A stretch of DNA of 44,931 nt from NCBI GenBank assembly GCA_014382605.1, contig JACNJM010000177.1, forward strand, positions 1-44,931. Direction: 5' to 3'. This stretch comes from Anaerolineae bacterium. GTDB taxonomy: Bacteria > Chloroflexota > Anaerolineae > Anaerolineales > UBA11858. Below, one piece after another: positions 1 to 10,023 of this stretch; the first letter of the stretch is position 1; every line of letters starts with the position of its first letter. The notes below the pieces were generated by a model, which was not told the origin of the DNA, ran no database searches, and worked only from the letters and a program-made list of their open reading frames with translations. The position numbers and the translations under genes are program-made.

Positions 1-35
1 GTCACCTTTGACCCCAAAATATTAAGATGATACTT

Positions 36-413
36 TCAATTCATATCTTCGCGCAGTTCGCCATAATCCACTGTATTCAGACGATGGGGTTCTTCCTCAA
101 GCACATCAATATGAGTATAGGTTAGTTCAGACATCATGGGCGCCAGCGGCACTGTTGCAGGCACGCGCACACGCGGTTGCGGCTGGGGCGGCGTAATGCG
201 CGGCTTGGAAAAATCATACGAACGTTTGCGCAAAATACGCGGATCATCAGTCAGCCAGCCAATATAATGCCCCAATACGGAATAGATTTCACGATCAGGT
301 CTTACCCAACCAACCCACTCGCCCATATAATTATAGAGATAGGGATAACGCAAAAACGCGCCAACTTCGCCCGAAGTCGTGTAGATAGGGATTAATGGTT
401 TTGATTGTGTCAT
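36..413 (-). CDS. Hypothetical protein (125 aa), 4-stranded/proline-rich C-terminal half
   Basis: Complete ORF; TATAAT lies 6 nt upstream of the ATG on the minus strand; no family recognised. Confidence 0.6.
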   Translation of the reverse strand: MTQSKPLIPIYTTSGEVGAFLRYPYLYNYMGEWVGWVRPDREIYSVLGHYIGWLTDDPRILRKRSYDFSKPRITPPQPQPRVRVPATVPLAPMMSELTYTHIDVLEEEPHRLNTVDYGELREDMN

Positions 414-439
414 AAAATTATTATACCGGGCAGTCTCGC

Positions 440-913
440 TTATTCCACATCGTTATACGTCCAATACCGATTCACAAAATAATTCCAAAACATCACCAAC
501 ACCACGGCAATACCCAGCGCCATATTATGCCCTAAAAATTGCGGCTCCAACAGTGTGGCGCTGGGAAAAAGATTCAGATTGGCAAACATATCTACCAGGG
601 GGGTGTCAAGTCCGGCAAATACCGGGGTGCGAATCCCTACTCCAACAATATTGACAACGGCAAATTCCGAGAGTTGTCGAACCAAAGATTTTGAGCGCGA
701 ATCAGGATAGGTCCAAAAACGATTCCAGGTAAAATTACTAATAATTGCCACCGTGAAAGAACAAACACTGGCGATAACGGGATCGATAGCCACAAAGCGA
801 GTGAGTGCATTAAAAACACCAAAATCGACCACAGCGCCAATTGTACCGACAATAGCGAATTTTAAAAAACGTATCCGCTCGGCAGGATTCGAAAGGGATT
901 TGGTGAGGATCAT
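440..913 (-). CDS. GtrA-family membrane protein
   Basis: [25 protein letters not shown] ... FTWNRFWTY ... [10 protein letters not shown] typical of GtrA; start trimmed to MILTKS, giving an ATGA overlap with the upstream gene. Confidence 0.85.
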   Translation of the reverse strand: MILTKSLSNPAERIRFLKFAIVGTIGAVVDFGVFNALTRFVAIDPVIASVCSFTVAIISNFTWNRFWTYPDSRSKSLVRQLSEFAVVNIVGVGIRTPVFAGLDTPLVDMFANLNLFPSATLLEPQFLGHNMALGIAVVLVMFWNYFVNRYWTYNDVE

Positions 914-1866
914 TGCAGCGATAGTTTTTCCCGAAAATAAGGAATGGTTTGCCGAATTCCATCGACCAGGTCGATATTTGGTTCCCAATCCAAAACTTCT
1001 TTGGCGCGGCTGATATCGGGGCGGCGGCGCTGCGGATCGCCCTCGCCGCGTCGTTGTGGCTCAAATTTCAAGCCCTCATTCTGGGTCATCGTATTAATGG
1101 TTTGAGCAAATTCAAGAATGGTCGTTTCAACCGGATTACCAATATTTACCGGGCGATGCTCATCGGAAAGCAGCAAGCGATAAATACCTTCGATCAAATC
1201 ATCAACATAGCAAAAGCTGCGCGTTTGCTGACCGTCACCATAGATCGTTAGCGCTTCGCCCTGCAGGGCCTGTTTGATAAAATTCGGCACGACGCGCCCA
1301 TCATTGATGTGCATACGCGGGCCAAAAGTATTGAAGATGCGCACAACGCGGGTATCAAGATCATGAAAACGATGATAGGCCATCGTCAGGGCTTCGGCAA
1401 AACGTTTCGCTTCATCGTATACGGAACGCTCCCCAATCGGGTCTACATGCCCCCAATAGCTTTCTTCTTGCGGATGCACCAATGGGTCGCCATAGATTTC
1501 ACTGGTGGAAGCCAGCAAAAAGCGCGCTCCATGCGCCTTGGCGACACCCAATGTATTGTGCGTTCCCAGCGCTCCCGCCTTCATCGTCTGGATGGGTAAA
1601 TTAACGTATCCATACGGCGAATTGGGATTGGGGCTGGCCGGAGACGCAAAGTGCATCACCGCATCCAGTTTACCCGGCACAAATATAAAATTCGAAACAT
1701 CGTGCCGAATAAACTCATAGCAGTCATGGCCCGCCAAATGCGCCAGATTTTGTGGATTACCGGTAATAAAATTATCCATGCCGACAACTTCATGGCCTTC
1801 GGCCAACAAGCGGTCACAAAGATGAGAGCCTAAGAAACCGGCTGCGCCCGTGATAAGTACACGCAT
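910..1866 (-). CDS. NAD-dependent epimerase, UDP-glucuronate decarboxylase-like
   Basis: [21 protein letters not shown] (Rossmann), [18 protein letters not shown] (YxxxK), [16 protein letters not shown]. Confidence 0.9.
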   Translation of the reverse strand: MRVLITGAAGFLGSHLCDRLLAEGHEVVGMDNFITGNPQNLAHLAGHDCYEFIRHDVSNFIFVPGKLDAVMHFASPASPNPNSPYGYVNLPIQTMKAGALGTHNTLGVAKAHGARFLLASTSEIYGDPLVHPQEESYWGHVDPIGERSVYDEAKRFAEALTMAYHRFHDLDTRVVRIFNTFGPRMHINDGRVVPNFIKQALQGEALTIYGDGQQTRSFCYVDDLIEGIYRLLLSDEHRPVNIGNPVETTILEFAQTINTMTQNEGLKFEPQRRGEGDPQRRRPDISRAKEVLDWEPNIDLVDGIRQTIPYFREKLSLQ

Positions 1867-1999
1867 AGTAACACCTTTCAATGACGATCACCCCAGGGAC
1901 AAAACAAAATTACGTAATTCTTTTTAGCCTGCGCGGTGATTTTTAGAAAATTTTGATAGAAGTACAAAAATAATAACAAGGGCAACCTGATTTCTGCAA

Positions 2000-3598
2000 T
2001 CAGCGCCAATCCACGCGGTTGATACGCCCATCGCCGGTGATCTGCCAGGCTTCACCAGTGAAGCTATCAACCAGCCAGATATTGCCCTGATACAACACAG
2101 CCAACGCGTGTCCCCGGCTGCCCTCACTTACCTGGGGTGACCAGACGCCCCAATCGCGTTGCGGATCAATACCTTGTGCTTCTTCGGGCGGAAATAATTC
2201 GCGACGGTTGGAACCATCGCGATCCATTACCATCAAACGGTAGCGGCTGGTATCGCTCTGCTCCGGGAAAATGGCCTGCAAATAGGCTACCTGATAAGCG
2301 CTCTCGCCAGTGGGCTGTGCCTGAATCGGTGATGGTCGCGGATAGGCGAACATACCCACCTGCGAGATCAGGTCTAAGGCGCGGCCGCTATTCACGGGGA
2401 TCACGGTCAGGTTGAAGTTTTGTGCTTCTTCAGGAGAAGCGGATCCGGGCGGCGGCGCGTGGCGAACAGTAAAAAGCAGCTCACCATCAGGGGCCCAAAC
2501 CAGCCCCGGAACCCAGGCCCAATCGCCGAGTGTCTTCAATGGGACAAGATCCAATATTGGGGAAAAGGCGCCCTCCTCGAGATCCACCAGCCCCACCTGA
2601 TCGGGTGTAGCATACGCCACCGAGCCAGCGTTCGGCCCATAGGCAAAGCTTGTCCCCCACCAACCGTACACGCCACCAGAATTTGTTTCCAGCAAGGTGG
2701 TTGGACTAGGGTCTACCCATCCGCTTTCGCTAAAATTGATCAACTGCAAATCGTTATTCGCCTGCCAGCCAGGTGCGGCCTGACGCGGCTCTACCGTGGA
2801 AACAACCGCCCAGGCGAGCGAACCGGGTTGCCAATCGGCAAAATGGATCACATTAGCAACGTGCAAATCAATCTCTGTTTCCGGATTTTTTATACTGACC
2901 ACCCACAAGGTATTGATAATATCTTCGGCCTCGGCATGGCGGGTGAATAATAGCCATTCGCCATCGTCTGAAAGGCGAAAAACGCGCCCATCCAAATCAC
3001 CCGACGACACAACTGCCGAACGGTTCGCCGTGGTACCCTCCATCATCCAGGCATTGCCGTCTGAGAGATATAGCAGCCGCCCTGGAATCGTGCGCGGCGA
3101 AAACGAAGTTTGTACCCCCACTAACATGATCTGCGGCACGGCTTCCTTCAAAATGGATGATTTAATTTCAGCCTTCGAAATCTCAACACCGTCTTCATAG
3201 ACGATGCGATAGGTAATTTCCTTGATTCCATTTTCGCCCAATTGCAAGCGTTGCCGCTCGCCTTCGGGCAAAAATTCGCTGGGTTGCATTTGCTCTTCGA
3301 AGGGGATGACGACTTGTTCGACTTCAAATTCTTCGTAAATGCGCGTGATGGTAATTTCAATACCCTCGACAAGTGGGATATGCAAATCGGGTTCGATATG
3401 ATCTAACACGCCCAGAGTGATTTCTGCCGATACAAGGGCATCCTGGACTGTACCCGCGCGTGGCGCCTGCACAGCGAGGCTTTGACCATCTACAAAGATG
3501 TGTGCCTGCACCGAAGCTTCGGCGGCTGGGGCGATGTCACATGCCCCGAGCAGCAGCCCCAGCCCCAGAAGAAAAAGAATAGAGTGGTATAATTTCAT
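2000..3598 (-). CDS. Lipoprotein with DUF348/G5-like N-terminal domains and TolB/WD40-like beta-propeller C-terminal region
   Basis: Lipobox LLLGAC; VDGQSLAVQAPRAGTVQDAL (DUF348-like), G5-like ENGIKEITYRIVYEDGVEISK; repeated propeller-like blocks (WLLFTRHAE, WAPDGELLFTVRH, MVMDRDGSNRREL). Confidence 0.7.
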   Translation of the reverse strand: MKLYHSILFLLGLGLLLGACDIAPAAEASVQAHIFVDGQSLAVQAPRAGTVQDALVSAEITLGVLDHIEPDLHIPLVEGIEITITRIYEEFEVEQVVIPFEEQMQPSEFLPEGERQRLQLGENGIKEITYRIVYEDGVEISKAEIKSSILKEAVPQIMLVGVQTSFSPRTIPGRLLYLSDGNAWMMEGTTANRSAVVSSGDLDGRVFRLSDDGEWLLFTRHAEAEDIINTLWVVSIKNPETEIDLHVANVIHFADWQPGSLAWAVVSTVEPRQAAPGWQANNDLQLINFSESGWVDPSPTTLLETNSGGVYGWWGTSFAYGPNAGSVAYATPDQVGLVDLEEGAFSPILDLVPLKTLGDWAWVPGLVWAPDGELLFTVRHAPPPGSASPEEAQNFNLTVIPVNSGRALDLISQVGMFAYPRPSPIQAQPTGESAYQVAYLQAIFPEQSDTSRYRLMVMDRDGSNRRELFPPEEAQGIDPQRDWGVWSPQVSEGSRGHALAVLYQGNIWLVDSFTGEAWQITGDGRINRVDWR

Positions 3599-3679
3599 CT
3601 TGATTTTTTGATCGAACACTGCTCAGGCCAGGCCTTCGCAGTCGAAATTCTGAACACGCCAATAAACGAAGATTATAGC

Positions 3680-4264
3680 ATGAGCGACCCAAATCAACCT
3701 GCATTAGAATCCGAACTCAGTCTAAAAGCCAGTATTGAAGCCTTGCTTTTTGTGGCCCCCGATGCCGTCAGTAGCGGGCATATTGCGCGCGTACTGGAAC
3801 AAACGCCACGCGCGGTAGAAAACGCGCTTGACGAGCTAGAAGCCGAATATGCCGAACGCGGGTTGCAAATTCAGCGTCACGACAAACAAGTGCGATTGAC
3901 TACAGCCCCGCAAGCCGCGGCGCTTATCGAGCATTTTCTAGGGCTTGAAGCCAGCACGCCACTCAGCCGAGCCGCGCTGGAAACGCTGGCAATCGTCGCC
4001 TATCAGCAGCCGGTCACCCGCCCACAAATCAACGCAATTCGCGGCGTCAATAGCGATAGCGTTATGAAAAGCTTGTTGCTAAAAGGCATCATCGAAGATG
4101 CCGGTCGCGCCGAAGGGCCTGGACGTCCGATATTGTATAGCACCACCAGTGAATTTCTAAGCCATTTCGGGCTATCATCCACAGCAGAACTGCCCCCATT
4201 GAATATCGATGACATCATTCAAGCTGATCACTCGGATGATGACACAAATATTCTCAAAGAGTGA
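3680..4264 (+). CDS. scpB: Segregation and condensation protein B
   Basis: LKASIEALLFVAPDAV...RAALETLAIVAYQQPVTRPQINAIRGVNSDSVMKSLLLKGII...GRPILYSTTSEFLSHFGL, characteristic of ScpB; start trimmed. Confidence 0.92.
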   Translation: MSDPNQPALESELSLKASIEALLFVAPDAVSSGHIARVLEQTPRAVENALDELEAEYAERGLQIQRHDKQVRLTTAPQAAALIEHFLGLEASTPLSRAALETLAIVAYQQPVTRPQINAIRGVNSDSVMKSLLLKGIIEDAGRAEGPGRPILYSTTSEFLSHFGLSSTAELPPLNIDDIIQADHSDDDTNILKE

Positions 4265-4376
4265 ACCATTTGTGACACTTAGCGGTAATCCGAATACGAG
4301 CCACACGGCAGCCTGGCTGCATTGTGGCGGTGTCGCGTAGTTAGCCCGCATACACACAGAGGGCACAACCATAACC

Positions 4377-5564
4377 ATGATTCGTTACCTCGTCAATCAA
4401 ACCCTGCTGAGTATTTTCAAGCTTTTTATCTTTATCAGCATCATGTTCTTTTTCATCCAGATCATGATGCCCGGGGATTATATCGATCAATTTTCCATTT
4501 ATTGCAATGCCGAATGTAGAGAAGAGTTGCGCACCCAATTGGGATTAAATTTACCCATCTGGCAACGCTATTTTCAGTGGCTACGTCAAATCGCCACACT
4601 GGATTTGGGAAATTCACTCAACGGAGAACCGATTGTTGATATTCTAAAAACAGTATTGCCAGCCACCTTGCTGGTTTTTTTCATTGGCACCATTATTGCC
4701 TTTATGCTGGGTCTGTGGCTAGGAAAACGAACTTCCTGGACGGGTTCGGCGTTGTTATCGCGTTCAGTGACTCTCATCGGACTAACCCTGAATACCTCGT
4801 TTCCACCCTGGCTAACCTGGCTTTTCACTTATCTATTTATTAAGGGTGCAGGTTTTGCTGTTATGGGGGAAGTCGGCGGGCTGAGGACGGTCTCTTTTAT
4901 GGGGCTGGATAATTTGTTATGGAAAAATATTATCACCACGCCCAGCCAGATTGCCTGGTATATGGTAGTTTCATTTGCCTTTAGCGCGCTGTTATTTTAT
5001 TTCCTCAAAAACATCATCGACGGCCTGTTGCATAAATCTACACCCGGATTAATTTACTTACTACTGATTTTGGTGGGCACTTATGGCCTTTGGCGCTATT
5101 TTGGCTTCGAGCCGTTGGCGATGGATATTATGCGTCTGGCCTGGATTCCGCTGGCAAGTTATATTTTGCTGACTTTTGGCGAAACGATGATAATTATGCA
5201 AACCAGCATGGAAGAGATTATGCGCTCGGAATATATCTCGACAGCCCGCGCCAAAGGCTTGCCCGATTCGGTGGTACTCGAACGCCATGCAGCCCGCAAT
5301 GCGCTCTTGCCTGTAGTCAGTCGACTGGTGATTTCGCTACCCTACCTGATCACTGGCGTTGTGATTATCGAAAGTTCGGTCGATTGGCCGGGGATGGGCA
5401 CATCGATGTGGAATGCCCTGTATTGGCAGAATATGCCTCTGGTGATGAGTACACTTCTGCTCGTAGGAATTGTCTCACTGGTTGCTCGCCTGGCGCTCGA
5501 TATTATTTCAGCATACCTTGATCCGCGCATTCGTTATAGCAGTAACAAAGCACCCGCAAGATAA
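4377..5564 (+). CDS. ABC transporter permease, DppB/OppB type
   Basis: EYISTARAKGLPDSVVLERHAARNALLPVVSRL (EAA-like loop) and multiple hydrophobic segments. Confidence 0.85.
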   Translation: MIRYLVNQTLLSIFKLFIFISIMFFFIQIMMPGDYIDQFSIYCNAECREELRTQLGLNLPIWQRYFQWLRQIATLDLGNSLNGEPIVDILKTVLPATLLVFFIGTIIAFMLGLWLGKRTSWTGSALLSRSVTLIGLTLNTSFPPWLTWLFTYLFIKGAGFAVMGEVGGLRTVSFMGLDNLLWKNIITTPSQIAWYMVVSFAFSALLFYFLKNIIDGLLHKSTPGLIYLLLILVGTYGLWRYFGFEPLAMDIMRLAWIPLASYILLTFGETMIIMQTSMEEIMRSEYISTARAKGLPDSVVLERHAARNALLPVVSRLVISLPYLITGVVIIESSVDWPGMGTSMWNALYWQNMPLVMSTLLLVGIVSLVARLALDIISAYLDPRIRYSSNKAPAR

Positions 5565-5582
5565 TCACGCAAAGAATAGATC

Positions 5583-7037
5583 ATGGACTTAAACAATCAC
5601 CCAATTCTAGAAACTGCTGCGAGCCAGATCCGAGACGGAAAGCGCGAAGACGCAAAAAAATTACTGGCACAGTTTTTGAAAAAAAATCCGCAAAACGAGC
5701 AAGGCTGGGTTTTGTTAAGTTATGCTCTGGACGATAATAAACAGAAAATTTACGCCCTCAAGCGCATTTTACAAATTAATCCAGCCAATACGCATGTGCA
5801 AGCGCGGTTAAGTCAATTTTCAGCGGAGCTAATTGCCCCACGTTCAGCTCCGCAGTCTCAAAGGCGTCCAGCATCTACTCGTTCCGTGCCACCCGTCGCG
5901 GCGCCCAAGCCCAGTCGGCCGATTCAGGCCGATATACTGCAACCCACCGCGAGGGCATCCGCACTCCAATCCGACAAAAAATCACTCCTTCAATCGGTAT
6001 CTCAAAGCACGGGCATCCCCGTTCGGGGAGCAACGCAGGTAGCGCCACCATTTATAGCACCCAAACCGGTTATCGCCGCGTATCAACACCCAAAGAAATT
6101 CGGTTTTTTACGCCAAATCCAAACCCGTCTGACGATTTCATGGCGGCGAACGCGGATGAATTGGCGCTTCTTCTCACAGAGCAAACTGGCTTTAGTGGGG
6201 GTATTGCTGATTGTATTGTTTGGCATGATGGCGCTGGCCTTTCCGATTTTGATCAATTCAGTTTGGCCGCGGGGGGTATACGATCCGGTTACCGGTTTTG
6301 ATATTAACATCTTTCAGCACCCATCACCGCCGGGGCCAGGTCATATTCTTGGAACCGATTCTTTGGGACGCGATGTCTTGAGCATGATTTTGGCCGCCAC
6401 CCCACCCACGTTTGTTGTAGGACTGACAGCGGCGCTCTCAACCGCTTTTATTGGCACACTTCTAAGTGTAACTGCGGCTTATTTCCGCGGACGTGTTGAC
6501 ATGCTGATTACGAATTTAGCGGATGTTTTCTTGCTTTTCCCGGCCCCGATAATTATGGTGATTATTGGGGCGCGCTATCGCGACCTGACCCCTCTGCAAT
6601 TGGGATTGATTTACGGTTTTGTAACCGGAATGGGTGGAACTACGATTGTCATGCGCGCGCAGGCGATTCAGGTGGCAGCGAAGCCGTTTATGGAGGCGGC
6701 GCATATTGCCGGTGGCGGCGCCTGGCATATTATCACCAAACATCTGATTCCGTCGGTAATGCCGCTTGCCGCGCTTCAAATGATGTTGGCTGTAACGGGC
6801 GCTGTCGTGGCGGATGGGTTTATTTCGTTTTTCGGAATCACACGCATGTCGAGCAATTGGGGGACAATTATTTATGATGCCTTTATTTATGGCAATATCT
6901 CCGGATCATATGGCCCCCCCTGGCACATGCTGATTCCTGCCGCGGCTTGTTTTTCCCTATTTGCGATGGGATTCTATCTGGTTTCACGCGGCTTGCAACG
7001 CGTGGCATCCCCCGCGACGCGCGAAGAGTATCGCTAG
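5583..7037 (+). CDS. ABC transporter permease, DppC/OppC type, with N-terminal TPR-like domain
   Basis: N-term AKKLLAQFLKKNPQNEQGWVLLSYAL TPR-like; Pro/Ala-rich linker; HILGTDSLGRDVLSMI and MEAAHIAGGGAWHIITKHLIPSVMPL typical of DppC. Confidence 0.85.
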   Translation: MDLNNHPILETAASQIRDGKREDAKKLLAQFLKKNPQNEQGWVLLSYALDDNKQKIYALKRILQINPANTHVQARLSQFSAELIAPRSAPQSQRRPASTRSVPPVAAPKPSRPIQADILQPTARASALQSDKKSLLQSVSQSTGIPVRGATQVAPPFIAPKPVIAAYQHPKKFGFLRQIQTRLTISWRRTRMNWRFFSQSKLALVGVLLIVLFGMMALAFPILINSVWPRGVYDPVTGFDINIFQHPSPPGPGHILGTDSLGRDVLSMILAATPPTFVVGLTAALSTAFIGTLLSVTAAYFRGRVDMLITNLADVFLLFPAPIIMVIIGARYRDLTPLQLGLIYGFVTGMGGTTIVMRAQAIQVAAKPFMEAAHIAGGGAWHIITKHLIPSVMPLAALQMMLAVTGAVVADGFISFFGITRMSSNWGTIIYDAFIYGNISGSYGPPWHMLIPAAACFSLFAMGFYLVSRGLQRVASPATREEYR

Positions 7038-7045
7038 GCAATTCG

Positions 7046-7408
7046 CTAAAAATCATCTATAGAGTAATTATGCAAACCATAATCTTCGTTGATTTGTAGG
7101 ATGATTTTTTCTTGAGCAGGGGTCGATTTTTCAGTTTTAAAACCTACGGTATAAAAGTTGGGGTCGATATCGCGCTCACACCAGACGCTTCGGGCGATCA
7201 GATTTAACACATTGACCGGATAGAGATCTTCGGGCAAGTCAATTCGTAAGGGAAATATTTGTCCAACTTCCAGAGGGGTATCACAAATAATCATCACGCC
7301 GCTGGGTGTTAGATTACCTAGATACCCTAAAAATGCTCCCGTTTTACGGTCAAAGACGCGGGAGTAGAACATAATATGCTGACGCTTTAACCTTCTGCGT
7401 TCTTTCAT
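7046..7408 (-). CDS. PilZ domain protein
   Basis: RRRLKRQHIMFYSRVFDRKTGAFLGYLGNLTPSGVMIICDTPLEVGQIFPLRIDLP (PilZ-like RxxxR and DxSxxG-like motifs); start trimmed. Confidence 0.75.
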   Translation of the reverse strand: MKERRRLKRQHIMFYSRVFDRKTGAFLGYLGNLTPSGVMIICDTPLEVGQIFPLRIDLPEDLYPVNVLNLIARSVWCERDIDPNFYTVGFKTEKSTPAQEKIILQINEDYGLHNYSIDDF

Positions 7409-7481
7409 CGGACCCTGCCTTTCCAAATTTCCGGGTTTTCGCCGCGTTTTAAAAATGTCGAAAACCTGGTAAAACAATCTA

Positions 7482-7850
7482 TCACTTCAATTTTGAGCGA
7501 TAATACACCCACAGACAGAAAAATGCGGCGAAAATCGCCAGTACCAGCCAGCCCATCAAAGGGCCGCCACCCGACATACTGATGCCGATCCCCGCAACTG
7601 CAAAAGCTGACCAGATTATTTTTAAATTCAACATTCCCCGAAATACTTCACCACCCGCATTGCGGGCCAAGAACGATTCAGCCCCAATGCCAAACAGAGC
7701 CGCTGCAACCAAACGACTGGTCAGGGGGTCAACAAAATCCCAGCCAAATAATCCTAACATCCACACCGGAGCAATGAACAGCGGGATGGCAAAAAGCATA
7801 TCCACTATAAAGTGAACCACAAACCAAGCGCGTAATTTATCCGATACCAT
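7482..7850 (-). CDS. Small multi-TM membrane protein, unknown function
   Basis: Four hydrophobic segments, SD AGGAG upstream of ATG. Confidence 0.65.
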   Translation of the reverse strand: MVSDKLRAWFVVHFIVDMLFAIPLFIAPVWMLGLFGWDFVDPLTSRLVAAALFGIGAESFLARNAGGEVFRGMLNLKIIWSAFAVAGIGISMSGGGPLMGWLVLAIFAAFFCLWVYYRSKLK

Positions 7851-7870
7851 CGCAATCTCGCTCCTACTTC

Positions 7871-8554
7871 TTACAAATAAACTCGTTCGATGCCTTGTAC
7901 AAATTTCGAGCTACGCGTCATGCGGAACGGAAACGCTGACGCAATTCGCCCAGCCTGGAGATCATCATCGTGTTGATATTTCAATTCTACAACAATATCC
8001 TGATAATCTACCTGCCGATGTAAAAAACGGTTGCTGAATTTATTCAGATGGTAGAACGTCAGTTCTGTATCGACAGTGACGCGGAATCGTCTATCGGGGG
8101 TGGCAAAATACCAGCGCAAATAGCGATTGACTAATACCGGCTCGACAGAGAGTAGATATTCCAGCACATCTTTGGGTAATTCGGAGGCTTGAATAGCAGT
8201 TTTGAAACTGCGTCCTGTGAAAGTCGTATCGAAGTCAAAACGCGGAAAAGCGTATTGCGCTTTGGTACCCATCAAGCCGCGCTTAATCTTGAACTCTAAG
8301 ACCGGATCATCCACCCGACGAAATAGATCGTGATACCAACGCACGCGCGCCTTACGCCGCGCATCGACACCATCCACATTGTCGAAGAAATTCGCCATCA
8401 GAGGCGAATCCATATAGATATTGTTGATATAACGCGGCGGATAAAGCTCCGAAAACATGGCCGGATGCTGCTTGATTAGCGCAATCGCCTGACGCGCATC
8501 CAGTTGGTCTACAAAGAATTTCCGCTCGTAGCGGTACTCACGTGCTGCTTCCAT
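7871..8554 (-). CDS. VTC-domain (polyphosphate polymerase-like) protein
   Basis: YERKFFVD, INNIYMDS, RRKARVRWY, LEFKIKRG, RFRVTVDTELTFY, VVELKY: basic tunnel-type motifs of VTC domains. Confidence 0.85.
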   Translation of the reverse strand: MEAAREYRYERKFFVDQLDARQAIALIKQHPAMFSELYPPRYINNIYMDSPLMANFFDNVDGVDARRKARVRWYHDLFRRVDDPVLEFKIKRGLMGTKAQYAFPRFDFDTTFTGRSFKTAIQASELPKDVLEYLLSVEPVLVNRYLRWYFATPDRRFRVTVDTELTFYHLNKFSNRFLHRQVDYQDIVVELKYQHDDDLQAGRIASAFPFRMTRSSKFVQGIERVYL

Positions 8555-8607
8555 TAACTGCTCACCATTTTTCGATCATTGTGTACATCAATGTGACTTC
8601 ATTGTTT

Positions 8608-8649
8608 CCAGGACTTACGCACTCTCTTACGAAAGTGCGTAAGTCCTGG
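8608..8649. repeat. MITE-like hairpin, copy A (perfect 16-bp arms, 10-nt loop)
   Basis: ccaggacttacgcact-ctcttacgaa-agtgcgtaagtcctgg. Confidence 0.8.
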
Positions 8650-8652
8650 TTT

Positions 8653-9999
8653 CTACCAAATGCCTTTATTATCTAAGAACGTGATTTCCAGCGCATCGGA
8701 AAGATTGCGTAGAGCTGCCTTCCCTGCTCGAAGTTGCGCCATATTGCGAAATTCCGCCAGGAAAGAACCTTCCAGGCTTTGGGCTGTGTCATCAAAGCGC
8801 ATCAACTTTAACTGGGTGCAATGCGGTTTCAGCGCATCCATAATCGTCTCCAACTCCACCTTCGTCGGGCCGTGGCTGGCAACCGTGACATGCAAATTGA
8901 AATCTGCCTGCCGCCCGCGGAAGAGACGCATCAATCCCAAGACAAAAATGGCTACCACCAGCGCAATCACCGTAATCAGGCGCTGATTATCCCCCAGGCC
9001 GATCCCGATACTGATCGCAAAAAAGAGATAGGCTAATTCTTCCGGCTCTTTTATCGCGGCGCGAAAACGCACAATCGAGAGCGCGCCGACCAGACCCAAC
9101 GAAAGGGCAACCGACGAGCGCACTACCAAAATAATGAACGTGGTCGTCACCGAGATCAAAATAAAGTTGGCCGCAAAACGACGCCGGTTGGAGAGCGACG
9201 ATCCCCAATGCACGTACACCCGGCTGAGAAGATATGACATCACCACCGAAAGCAGTAAATTGACAACAAAAGTGGTCAGTTGTGTGGGATTGGCCTGCGA
9301 AGTGGATAATTCGGCGACTAAGTCGTTGATGCTGAGGCGAGCAGCAGGCGCAGCGGGCGCGGCCGGTTGGGTCGATTCTACTCCCGCGGCAGGGGCTTGC
9401 TCCGGGGGCTGCTCCCCGCCCGCGAGCGAGTCCGCCGTCAGCGTCAGGTCATCAAATTCGACCGCGGCTTCCCCCTCCACCCAAAAGCCAACTCCGCCGC
9501 CTTGCAGGGGTTCCTCCTCCACGGCCTGAATGACAACTTCCCCATCCAGACTGACCTGATGGCTGCCCGAACTATACTGAATTTCAATCGTCTGCCACTC
9601 ACCTGACGCGCCACTCCAGGGGATTTCCCCCAGCGCCAAAGGTTGGCTGTTTTGCGCTCTTTCCAGCACAAGCATATCTTCATGGAAAATTAAAGAGTAC
9701 TCTCCCTGCTCGCCCATTGCATAGCGAATGAAGATCACGCCGGGGGCTGTTTGCCTGAATTTAACACTCAGGTTTCCCGCCGCGAAATCGCCAAATTTGA
9801 CGGCAAAATGGCCTGGCTGAATCTGAAGCACGCCAGCCTGCACCGCCGCGCCTTCCGAGCGTTCCCAGCCGGAAAGGGCTTCGTCATCGAAGGTTTCGGT
9901 CGCTGCGCCTTCCTGGGCCAACGCGCTGGTGAGCGGCGCGAGAAAAAGCGTCATCAAAATGAGTAATGCAATGGCCTTAAGAAATTGTTGTCGTCTCAT
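8653..9999 (-). CDS. DUF4956 membrane protein with signal peptide and N-terminal concanavalin-like domain
   Basis: C-terminal ...LSIVRFRAAIKEPEELAYLFFAISIGIGLG typical of DUF4956; N-term GWERSEGAAVQAGVLQI...FDDLTLT beta-rich LamG/DUF1080-like. Confidence 0.82.
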   Translation of the reverse strand: MRRQQFLKAIALLILMTLFLAPLTSALAQEGAATETFDDEALSGWERSEGAAVQAGVLQIQPGHFAVKFGDFAAGNLSVKFRQTAPGVIFIRYAMGEQGEYSLIFHEDMLVLERAQNSQPLALGEIPWSGASGEWQTIEIQYSSGSHQVSLDGEVVIQAVEEEPLQGGGVGFWVEGEAAVEFDDLTLTADSLAGGEQPPEQAPAAGVESTQPAAPAAPAARLSINDLVAELSTSQANPTQLTTFVVNLLLSVVMSYLLSRVYVHWGSSLSNRRRFAANFILISVTTTFIILVVRSSVALSLGLVGALSIVRFRAAIKEPEELAYLFFAISIGIGLGDNQRLITVIALVVAIFVLGLMRLFRGRQADFNLHVTVASHGPTKVELETIMDALKPHCTQLKLMRFDDTAQSLEGSFLAEFRNMAQLRAGKAALRNLSDALEITFLDNKGIW

Positions 10000-10023
10000 A
10001 CGTATCCTCCGTCAATACTATCA

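Noticed and set aside
4300-4328. gccaca-cg-gcagcctggctgc-at-tgtggc hairpin after scpB
   Set aside because: Internal mismatch and no T-tract on either strand; too weak to call a terminator or regulatory RNA.
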